Source: CAYJXJ01 sp964374095 (GTDB lineage: Bacteria > Elusimicrobiota > Elusimicrobia > UBA1565 > UBA9628). Taken from it: DNA of 12,585 nt. The position numbers and the translations under genes are program-made. Numbering within the stretch: position 1 is the first letter of the stretch; every line of letters begins with the position of its first letter. A model generated the notes under the pieces. The model was not told the origin of the DNA, did not search any database, and saw only the letters and a program-made list of their open reading frames with translations. Shown here piece after piece: positions 1 through 5,309 of this stretch. The stretch is from assembly GCA_964374095.1 (NCBI GenBank), contig CAYJXJ010000138.1, positions 1-12,585 of the forward strand. The letters run 5' to 3'.

Positions 1-751
1 GGTAGTCGGAGAGCTTGCAGCCCACGCCCAGGGAGAGGGATTCCTTATTGGTGTAGATGAAAACGTAACCCAGCATCCCGAGGCTGGTCGAGCCGAACAT
101 CTCCATGGTCGCGCCCTGGCCCGCTTCCAGTTGAAAACGATCTTCGATAATGGGGGCCGGCAGGGCGATGACTTCCTTGGCCCCCAGCGCGACCTCCGTG
201 GACTTAAGTTCGTTCCTGAAGCCCGCCTTTTGGGCGACCAGGGAATTGACCCCGTCGCAGGCGAGGACGACGTTGGCCGTGATCTCGGTGCCGTCGGAAC
301 TGCGGATGCCGGTGATCCGGCCGTCCTTCTTGAGGACATCGCGAACCGTGACGCCGGCAATGAGCTCGGCGCCCTCCCCCATGGCCTTCCCGGCGTACCA
401 CTGATCGAATTTGACCCGGATGATGGTGTAGCAGTTGGGAATCCCCTCGAGGAACTTTTTCGAGCGATAGCCGACCGTGACGAAGGAATCCTCGGTCGTG
501 ATGCACATCTTCTGCTCCACCACGGGCCGCTCGACAGGGGCGTCCGGACCCTTCCAAAACTCGGGAACGATCTCGTGGAGCATCTTCGAGTAGAGCACCG
601 CGCCCTGGACATTCTTGGCGCCCGGGTATTCCCCCCGCTCCAAGATGAGGACCTTGAGCTTCTTGCGGGCCATGGTGATGGCGGCCGAGATTCCGGCCGG
701 GCCCGCGCCCACGACTATCGCGTCGTATTCGGGGGAGGCGTCCTCGGCCAC
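1..751 (-). CDS. fixC: FixC-like ETF:quinone oxidoreductase (C-terminus cut by window edge)
   Basis: FAD-dependent oxidoreductase of the FixC / electron-transfer flavoprotein:quinone oxidoreductase family, which passes electrons from an ETF (FixAB type) to quinone at the membrane. 250 residues are visible. The FAD dinucleotide-binding motif GAGPAG is at 15-20, with an acidic ribose-binding residue E38. The family hallmarks are KNVQGAVLY (47-54 region), R112-x3-D116-x-W118, and the second FAD motif ACDGVNS (165-171). The segment around 219-246, with IYTNKESLSLGVG, is strongly FixC-like. The start is GTG at 751: an in-frame TAG lies directly before it, and the Rossmann motif begins only about 12 residues in, so no earlier start is possible. 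There is no Shine-Dalgarno sequence. The gene lies 60 bases after the response regulator on the same strand. A FixX ferredoxin or etf genes might follow beyond the left edge, which I cannot see. Family assignment is firm; the exact physiological partner is inferred. Confidence 0.9.
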   Translation of the reverse strand, partial: MAEDASPEYDAIVVGAGPAGISAAITMARKKLKVLILERGEYPGAKNVQGAVLYSKMLHEIVPEFWKGPDAPVERPVVEQKMCITTEDSFVTVGYRSKKFLEGIPNCYTIIRVKFDQWYAGKAMGEGAELIAGVTVRDVLKKDGRITGIRSSDGTEITANVVLACDGVNSLVAQKAGFRNELKSTEVALGAKEVIALPAPIIEDRFQLEAGQGATMEMFGSTSLGMLGYVFIYTNKESLSLGVGCKLSDY

Positions 752-806
752 CTAGCGGACGCTAGGCCGCTGGTGCCGGCGGCCATCAGGACAGGAATCG
801 GCCGCC
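751..806 (-). promoter_or_regulatory. competing stem-loops ahead of the FixC start codon
   Basis: The short gap between regulator and fixC holds three inverted repeats. CCTAGC (751-756) pairs with GCTAGG (761-766) and includes the first base of the GTG start. GGCCGC (765-770) pairs with GCGGCC (779-784). GGCGGCC (778-784) pairs with GGCCGCC (800-806). The last two share the 779-784 arm, so they exclude each other. No Shine-Dalgarno sequence precedes the GTG. The repeats are directly visible; a role in controlling fixC translation is inference. Confidence 0.4.
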
Positions 807-811
807 ATGCG

Positions 812-1186
812 CTAGTTGACGGGCTTGCTTGCGGCGTTCTGAGCCTTCTCGAGGAGCTCGTCGGACCTAAACGGCTTGGTCATGAAGGCCACGACCTGCG
901 GGAACTTCTGGAAAAGGGTCTTGGAGGGTTCCAGCGCCGTCAGGACGATGATCGGCATGCGTTTGGTCGCCTCGTTCTGGGAGATCTTGAGCTGGAGCGA
1001 GTACCCGTCGATGCCGGGAAGCATCACATCCAGGATCAGGACGTCCGGATTGACCTTGTTGATGGTGTCCCAAGCCTGGCGTCCGTTGTCGCAGGTGGAG
1101 ACCTCAAAACCCCCCTGCTCCAGGGTGAACTTGATGAGGTTGAGCATTTCCGGCTCGTCGTCGATGACGAGGGCCCGCTTTCCCAT
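812..1186 (-). CDS. single-domain response regulator (CheY-like receiver)
   Basis: A stand-alone receiver domain of 124 residues with no output domain, so it would signal by protein-protein contact or phosphotransfer. The canonical set is present: acidic pair D9/D10, phosphoacceptor D53 in LILDVMLPGIDGY, T83 and K104 in the TKPF motif. ATG at 1186 is chosen because the receiver fold starts directly after it (MGKRALVIDDEPE) and a sigma70-type promoter lies immediately upstream. The open frame extends upstream to 1384, but that extension is low-complexity, crosses the promoter and has no receiver homology. No histidine kinase is nearby. The gene precedes the FixC-like gene by 60 bases on the same strand and may share its transcript. 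Confidence 0.93.
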   Translation of the reverse strand: MGKRALVIDDEPEMLNLIKFTLEQGGFEVSTCDNGRQAWDTINKVNPDVLILDVMLPGIDGYSLQLKISQNEATKRMPIIVLTALEPSKTLFQKFPQVVAFMTKPFRSDELLEKAQNAASKPVN

Positions 1187-1192
1187 ACTCGA

Positions 1193-1222
1193 ACGATACC
1201 AATTCGATCCCGAAATTGTCAA
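1193..1222 (-). promoter_or_regulatory. promoter of the response regulator gene
   Basis: On the minus strand a perfect -35 box TTGACA (1217-1222) is followed after 18 bases by TATCGT (1193-1198, 4 of 6 matches to the -10 consensus). The expected transcription start, about seven bases on, falls at or next to the ATG at 1186. There is no convincing Shine-Dalgarno sequence, so the mRNA may be leaderless. The -35 is strong and the -10 is mediocre. Confidence 0.6.
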
Positions 1223-1272
1223 TATATCATGGCGCCGTGTTCCCGGACTTTTCAGGCCGCGCCGGCAGATGA

Positions 1273-1294
1273 CCGCCTCCACCGGTGGAGGCGG
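1273..1294. repeat. perfect 22-base palindrome in the divergent spacer
   Basis: The half-site CCGCCTCCACC is followed without a spacer by its exact reverse complement, giving 11-base arms. It lies about 50 bases upstream of the response regulator -35 box, in the spacer between the divergent regulator and tilS genes. A gapless palindrome of this length suits a dimeric DNA-binding protein better than a terminator; no T tract follows on either strand. Function unknown. Confidence 0.75.
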
Positions 1295-1467
1295 CTCGTC
1301 GCGGGAATGGACTTTGCAAAGCGTCGTCCGGCCGGAGTCGTCTGCGGGAGATGGCGAGCTCCGCCCGGGCGCCCGCGCTTCCAATTATAGGGAGGCGCAG
1401 GTACAAGCCTGGCACCGCGGGCCAGCCCTTTCAAAAGTCCGGGAACTTGGAGATCACGGTATTGACG

Positions 1468-2196
1468 ATGCACCGTAAGGCCTTCGCCGCTCGCGTCTGG
1501 TCGCGCCTGATCGCCTTCGACCGGCGCCACCGCCTTCTGGTCCCCGGCGACCGCGTGCTCGCCGCGGTCTCGGGCGGTCCCGACTCGGTGGCCCTGGCGC
1601 ACTTCCTGGCCCAGTTGGCGCGGCGCAAGGGGTTCACTCTGGCCATCGCCCACGTCCACCACGGACTCCGGGGGCGGGAGGCCGATGGGGACGCCGAATC
1701 GGTCCGGAGGCTGGGCGAACGCCTGGGCGTCGAAACAATGATACGGAAGGTCGACGCCCTTGCCGCCGCCGAGAGACGGCGGCAAGGTATGGAGGAGGCG
1801 GCGCGGCATCTTCGCTACGCCGCTCTCGCAGCGCAGGCGCGGCGGCTCACGTGCAACAAGGTCGCGACCGGACACCACCTCGACGATCAAGCCGAAACCC
1901 TGCTGCTCAACCTTCTCCGCGGCACACGCCTGCGGGGCCTAGCCGGCATCCCGGTCCGCCGGCCCCTCGGGCCCCGAATCGAGTTGATCCGCCCCCTGCT
2001 CGCCATCGGCCGCCGCGAGGTGGAGGATTACCTGGAGGTCCACGGACTCGCCTCCCGCCTCGACGGCTCGAACCGGGACCTGGACCTCACCCGCAACTGG
2101 GTCCGCCGGAAGCTCTTGCCCCTTCTTGAGAAGCGCCAGCCCCGCATCCGCGAGCACCTGCTGGCCCTCGCCGAGCAGGCGGCGGACCTGCGCTAG
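1468..2196 (+). CDS. tilS: tRNA(Ile)-lysidine synthase, short form
   Basis: TilS uses ATP to attach lysine to C34 of the CAU-anticodon tRNA-Ile, creating lysidine so that the tRNA decodes AUA and is charged with isoleucine. It is a cytoplasmic N-type PP-loop ATPase. The ATP-binding motif SGGPDS is at residues 35-40, HVHHGLRG at 62-69, GHHLDDQAET at 135-144, and the TRNWVRRKLLP segment at 208-218, all typical of the family. At 242 residues it holds the catalytic domain and little more. The C-terminal tRNA-binding domains of the longer E. coli-type enzyme are absent, as in other short TilS proteins. ATG at 1468 is taken as start. An in-frame TTG at 1462 has a better-spaced GGAG (1449-1452) nine bases upstream and could be the true start, adding two residues. 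The gene is monocistronic, divergent from the regulator and convergent with the cyclophilin gene. Confidence 0.95.
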   Translation: MHRKAFAARVWSRLIAFDRRHRLLVPGDRVLAAVSGGPDSVALAHFLAQLARRKGFTLAIAHVHHGLRGREADGDAESVRRLGERLGVETMIRKVDALAAAERRRQGMEEAARHLRYAALAAQARRLTCNKVATGHHLDDQAETLLLNLLRGTRLRGLAGIPVRRPLGPRIELIRPLLAIGRREVEDYLEVHGLASRLDGSNRDLDLTRNWVRRKLLPLLEKRQPRIREHLLALAEQAADLR

Positions 2197-2203
2197 CCCC
2201 GCG

Positions 2204-2244
2204 GCTGCCGGCAGCTCCGGGTTTGGCACTCCCAGACTGGGAGT
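2204..2244. terminator. possible hairpins between convergent tilS and cyclophilin genes
   Basis: The 122-base convergent spacer contains a 12-base palindrome with half-site GCTGCC (2204-2215) just after the tilS stop. It also contains an inverted repeat with arms ACTCCCAG (2228-2235) and CTGGGAGT (2237-2244). Neither is followed by a T tract, so intrinsic termination is uncertain. The rest of the spacer up to 2318 shows nothing recognisable. Confidence 0.35.
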
Positions 2245-2318
2245 AATCGGCTCATGGGCAAGAACCTATGTGTCGAGAGAGGCCCGCAGCGTGAGTTCGC
2301 GGCGCGCCCCAGCCGGTG

Positions 2319-2930
2319 TCAGGGCTTCTCGCGGATCTCGACCTTCGAGAGAAGGACGGGCGAGAGGGGCTTGTCGGAGCCCTCCGCGGTGTCGCGGGGA
2401 ACCGAGACGATGGCCTGGACCACGTCGAGCCCCGAGACCACCTCCCCGAACAGGCTGTGCTTGCCGTCGAGAGCCGGGGTGGGCGCCACCGTGATGAAGA
2501 ACTGGCCCCCGTTGGTGTTGGGGCCGTAATTGGCCATTCCGAGCATTCCAGGACGGTTGTAGCGCAAGGATGGGTGAAATTCGTCCGGGAAGGCGTAGCC
2601 CGGGCCCCCCGCGCCGTTGGCGAGGGGATCGCCGGACTGTACCATGAATCCGGGGATCACGCGGTGGAAAGTGAGACCATTGTAATAAGGAGCCCCGGTC
2701 ATGGCCCGGCCGGTCTTGGGATGCCGCCAGGACTTGTCCCCGGTCGCCAGGCCGATGAAATTCTCGACGGTCCGCGGCGCCTTATCCTTGAAGAGGCGGA
2801 CGGTGACCACCCCTTTGGAGGTGCGCAGGACCGCGTAGGGTCCCGGCGGCGGCGCGGGCTTGCCCGCCCCCGCCGGCTCCTTGCCGCAGGACGCGAGCAG
2901 CAAACCCGCGGCCAGGAAGAGTCTTTTCAT
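2319..2930 (-). CDS. cyclophilin-type peptidyl-prolyl isomerase, lipoprotein
   Basis: Peptidyl-prolyl cis-trans isomerase of the cyclophilin family, exported and lipid-anchored, likely helping proteins fold outside the cytoplasm. The N-terminus is a lipoprotein signal peptide, with a short basic start, a hydrophobic run and lipobox LASC, the modified cysteine being C15. A Pro/Gly/Ala-rich linker runs to about residue 30, then the isomerase domain to 203. Catalytic and binding residues are in place: H89-R90 (equivalent to Arg55 of human CypA), F95, M96, Q98 in PGFMVQSGDP, NTNGGQFFIT at 138-147 and LDGKH at 154-158. The residue equivalent to human CypA Trp121 is alanine (A153), so poor cyclosporin binding is expected. 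The ATG overlaps the nnrE stop as ATGA (2927-2930), so translation is probably coupled. Family assignment is secure; the substrate is unknown. Confidence 0.95.
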   Translation of the reverse strand: MKRLFLAAGLLLASCGKEPAGAGKPAPPPGPYAVLRTSKGVVTVRLFKDKAPRTVENFIGLATGDKSWRHPKTGRAMTGAPYYNGLTFHRVIPGFMVQSGDPLANGAGGPGYAFPDEFHPSLRYNRPGMLGMANYGPNTNGGQFFITVAPTPALDGKHSLFGEVVSGLDVVQAIVSVPRDTAEGSDKPLSPVLLSKVEIREKP

Positions 2931-3682
2931 GGGACCGGTATTCTAACCACGGCGCGCGCGATCTCGGCGAGCTCGGGGGGATAGCCGATGTCCAACACCG
3001 TGAGCCTCCCGACGTAGCGCTGGGCGTGGACCGCGAGCAGGCCGCGCTTGGGGAGGCCGAGCATGAAAGTCTCGGCGGCGGTCACGAAGACCCCGGAATG
3101 ATGCCCCGTGTCCGGGTTGATGCCCGAGGGGACGTCCACGGCATAGACCGGCTTCTTGGCGCGCGTCATGGCCTGGATCATGTCCTTGACCGCGCCCGCG
3201 GGCTTGCCGCTCGAGCCCGTCCCCAGCAGGGCGTCGAGGGCGGCGCCGGCCTCGGTCAGGGCCTTGTCGAGGGCTTCGGCCGCCTCGAACTGCGTGACCG
3301 GAACCCCCGCCCCGCGGGCTCTCTCCAAGTTGGCCCGGACCTGGGTAGGGTAGGGTCCCTCCTTCTGGCCGTCCTTCTTGGGTGGGCAGAGAAACGCCGC
3401 CGTCTCTACGCCCATCCCCTTGAGGTGCCGGGCCGCGACCAAACCGTCGCCCCCATTGGAACCACGGCCGCAGCAGACCACCACCCGAGCCGGCGCGGGA
3501 TCGGCGCCCGCCGCCCCGAGCGCCCTGAGCATCTCCGCGGCCACCGCCTTTCCCGCGTTCTCCATGAGAGTCAGCGTGGAAAGCCCGAACTTGTCCGCGG
3601 CCATGCCGTCGAGGTTGCGCATGAGTTCGGAGGTGACCGCCGGCAGGCCCTGGTAGGAGTCGGGGATGGGGATCTTGGGCAT
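2927..3682 (-). CDS. nnrE: NAD(P)H-hydrate epimerase (YjeF N-terminal domain)
   Basis: Epimerises damaged R-NAD(P)HX to the S form so that a dehydratase (NnrD) can repair it; cytoplasmic metabolite-repair enzyme. The protein is 251 residues, a stand-alone YjeF-N domain. Motifs are MENAG (40-44), the glycine-rich CGRGSNGGDG (71-80), DALLGTG (150-156), DVPSGI (183-188) and DIGYP (231-235). The ADP-dependent dehydratase domain often fused to it is absent and is not in this window. ATG at 3682 is chosen over an upstream in-frame ATG at 3751. The region before 3682 contains a good promoter whose start site falls near 3700, leaving only 18 untranslated bases. The gene's stop overlaps the start of the cyclophilin gene by 4 bases, forming a two-gene operon. 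Confidence 0.94.
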   Translation of the reverse strand: MPKIPIPDSYQGLPAVTSELMRNLDGMAADKFGLSTLTLMENAGKAVAAEMLRALGAAGADPAPARVVVCCGRGSNGGDGLVAARHLKGMGVETAAFLCPPKKDGQKEGPYPTQVRANLERARGAGVPVTQFEAAEALDKALTEAGAALDALLGTGSSGKPAGAVKDMIQAMTRAKKPVYAVDVPSGINPDTGHHSGVFVTAAETFMLGLPKRGLLAVHAQRYVGRLTVLDIGYPPELAEIARAVVRIPVP

Positions 3683-3706
3683 AGGCGCCGGACGTTGACT
3701 TTCGCA

Positions 3707-3735
3707 ATTATACGCATTGTGAGCGTGAAAGTTAA
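3707..3735 (-). promoter_or_regulatory. promoter of nnrE-cyclophilin operon, within a dyad
   Basis: On the minus strand, -35 TTAACT (3730-3735) is followed after 17 bases by a perfect -10 TATAAT (3707-3712). The expected start near 3700 gives an 18-base leader. Arms TTGACTTTCGC (plus, 3695-3705) and TTAACTTTCACGC (minus, 3735-3723) form an imperfect inverted repeat that brackets the promoter, a possible operator. The promoter is well supported; operator function is inference. Confidence 0.75.
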
Positions 3736-3767
3736 CACCCGGGGCCAACACCCCCGGTCCGGGTCGT

Positions 3768-3797
3768 TGGACAAGCCCCGCCGGGAAAGACTAAAAT
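3768..3797 (+). promoter_or_regulatory. promoter of the glycan-modification trio
   Basis: TGGACA (3768-3773, 5 of 6 matches to the -35 consensus) is followed after 18 bases by TAAAAT (3792-3797, 5 of 6 matches to the -10 consensus). The expected start near 3804 leaves only about 15 bases before the GTG at 3819, and no Shine-Dalgarno sequence is visible in them. It lies back to back with the nnrE promoter. Confidence 0.6.
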
Positions 3798-3818
3798 CTG
3801 CCGCCTCCCCGAATCCCG

Positions 3819-4562
3819 GTGAAGACCCTGGCCCTCATCGTCGCGCGCCTCGGCTCGACCCGGCTGCCCCGCAAGGCTCTCCTGCCGGTCCTGGGCAAGC
3901 CGCTGCTCGAGCGGCTCATCGAGCGCGTGCGCCGCGCGAAGCGGCTCGACGGCGTGGCGGTCGCGACCACGACGCTCGCCGAGGACGACGCGCTGGAGGA
4001 TCTCTCCGAACGCCTGGGAATCGCCTGCTTCCGGGGCTCGCCCGCCAACATCAGCGAGCGCCTCGCCGACGCGGCCCTGGTCCTGTCCTGCGACGCGCTG
4101 GTGGAACTCCTCGGCGACAACCCGCTCGTCCACGCCGACCTCATCGATGAGACGGTGGCCCTATTCCATGACCGCCCCTGCGACTATGCCGCCACCTTGA
4201 CCAAGGAGTACCCCGGGATCGAGGGGGCGCGCTTTCCCGTGGGAGTCCGCGTGCAGGTCCTGGCCCGGGCCGCGGCCCAGCGTTGGAAGAACTACCCCGA
4301 GCTCGCCGGTTCCGACGCCCGCAACGCCTTTATCTTCACCAACGACAGCACCTTTCGCTGCGCCTATCTGGAGGCCACAGGACGCTGGGCCGGCGCGTGC
4401 GCTCCGGAAATGACGTTCGCGGTGAATATCCGGAAGAACTACGAGCTCATCGAGCGTATTTTCGCGGACCTCCATCCCCGGGACCCGAACTTCACGCTCC
4501 CGCAGGTCATGGATTGGCTGAAAGCCCATCCCGACGGCCTCGGCCTCATGGGAAACTCCTAA
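3819..4562 (+). CDS. SpsF-like cytidylyltransferase-family protein, divergent
   Basis: Member of the nucleotidyltransferase (GT-A fold) group that includes SpsF and CMP-sugar synthetases, which activate sugars as nucleotide derivatives for surface polysaccharides. The N-terminal half is classical: VARLGSTRLPRKALLPVLGKP (8-28) for nucleotide binding, RRAKRLDGVAVATTT (38-52), FRGS (71-74) and LLGDNPLV (97-104) with D100. The C-terminal half is divergent. Where the family, as I recall it, has GLDVEV and VDTPEDL, this protein reads GVRVQV (142-147) and VNIRKNY (202-208), so acidic residues expected near the active site appear replaced. The start is GTG at 3819; the motif at residues 8-16 fits it. 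The protein is 247 residues, a normal length. The formyltransferase gene begins 3 bases after its stop. Fold and family are secure; the substrate, and whether it still transfers nucleotides, are unknown. Confidence 0.85.
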   Translation: MKTLALIVARLGSTRLPRKALLPVLGKPLLERLIERVRRAKRLDGVAVATTTLAEDDALEDLSERLGIACFRGSPANISERLADAALVLSCDALVELLGDNPLVHADLIDETVALFHDRPCDYAATLTKEYPGIEGARFPVGVRVQVLARAAAQRWKNYPELAGSDARNAFIFTNDSTFRCAYLEATGRWAGACAPEMTFAVNIRKNYELIERIFADLHPRDPNFTLPQVMDWLKAHPDGLGLMGNS

Positions 4563-4565
4563 ACC

Positions 4566-5309
4566 ATGAAAGTCCTCGTGCTGACCACGCCGACCAAGCA
4601 CCACGCCTATTTCCTCAACAAGCTGCATCCGGTCTTCGATATCGGGGGGATCGTCTACGAGCGCCGCCGCCTGGCCCCTCCCTTCCCCACCGGGCCGTTC
4701 TACGACGCGGAGCAGGACGGGTATGAGGAACGTTTCTTCAATACGTCGGCCGGAGGCGTTCCCCGCGGACTCCCGCCGGGGCTGGCGGGCAGGGTCATCG
4801 AGGTCGATAGCGTCAACGACGCCGCCATGCCGGCGCGCCTACGCGCCATAGACCCGGACATCGCGGTCCTCTTCGGCACGGGCTACGTCAAGCCCGCGGT
4901 CTTCGGCGTGCCCCGCTGGGGCACGATCAACGTCCACCGGGGGATCGCCCCGCTCTACCGCGGCCTGGACTCGGATCTTTGGGCGATCCACGAGCGCCGG
5001 TTCGACGCCGTCGGCGTCACGATCCACTACGTCGACCGGCGCCTCGACACGGGAGACATACTCGCCCAGGAGGCCGTCCCCCTCGAGCCCGGCGACGAGA
5101 TCTGGCACCTGCGCTACAAGACCACGGTCCTGGCCGCGCGTCTCGTTCTCGAGGTCCTGGCCAGGTTCAAGGAACTCGGCGCGAAGCTCCCCGGCCGGCC
5201 CCAACCGGCGGGGGGACGCTACTTTTCGGCGATGCCCCTGGAAACCAAACGCAAGGCCCTGGCCGCCTTCCTTGAACACAGGGCCGCCCTGAACCATGCC
5301 GCTCCGTAA
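4566..5309 (+). CDS. formyltransferase-family protein (probable sugar N-formyltransferase)
   Basis: Formyltransferase fold as in methionyl-tRNA formyltransferase (Fmt) and sugar N-formyltransferases, which move a formyl group from N10-formyltetrahydrofolate to an amine. The catalytic triad is visible: N122 and H124 in INVHRGIAPLYRG (121-133), and D161 in RLDTGDIL (159-166). The N-terminus HHAYFLNKL (12-20) and the EERFF segment (54-58) resemble formyltransferases found in polysaccharide loci rather than true Fmt. The C-terminal Fmt domain that binds initiator tRNA is missing, the protein stopping at 247 residues. It starts 3 bases after the SpsF-like gene and its last 14 bases overlap the deacetylase gene, so the three are likely co-translated. 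The amino sugar it acts on is unknown. Confidence 0.87.
   Translation: MKVLVLTTPTKHHAYFLNKLHPVFDIGGIVYERRRLAPPFPTGPFYDAEQDGYEERFFNTSAGGVPRGLPPGLAGRVIEVDSVNDAAMPARLRAIDPDIAVLFGTGYVKPAVFGVPRWGTINVHRGIAPLYRGLDSDLWAIHERRFDAVGVTIHYVDRRLDTGDILAQEAVPLEPGDEIWHLRYKTTVLAARLVLEVLARFKELGAKLPGRPQPAGGRYFSAMPLETKRKALAAFLEHRAALNHAAP

Noticed and set aside
1187..1384. N-terminal extension of the response regulator to an ATG at 1384
   Set aside because: The extension crosses the TTGACA promoter and the 22-base palindrome and has no receiver-like sequence; the fold starts exactly at the 1186 ATG.
1384..1389. Perfect TATAAT on the minus strand as a second regulator promoter
   Set aside because: No -35 like hexamer is found at 15-19 bases spacing; kept only as a curiosity.
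131..1390. Long plus-strand open frame of 419 codons
   Set aside because: It lies antisense to the FixC-like and response regulator genes, crosses the gap between them, and its protein is Gly/Asp/Arg/Leu-rich with no family features. It is a shadow of GC-rich codon use.
2316..2984. Plus-strand open frame of 222 codons
   Set aside because: Antisense to the cyclophilin gene, whose catalytic motifs and signal peptide are clear.
3683..3751. N-terminal extension of nnrE to an ATG at 3751
   Set aside because: It would place the start upstream of a strong promoter whose transcription start is near 3700.
3026..4150. Plus-strand open frame of 374 codons
   Set aside because: It runs antisense to nnrE, through the promoter region and into another frame of the SpsF-like gene; composition is that of a shadow frame.
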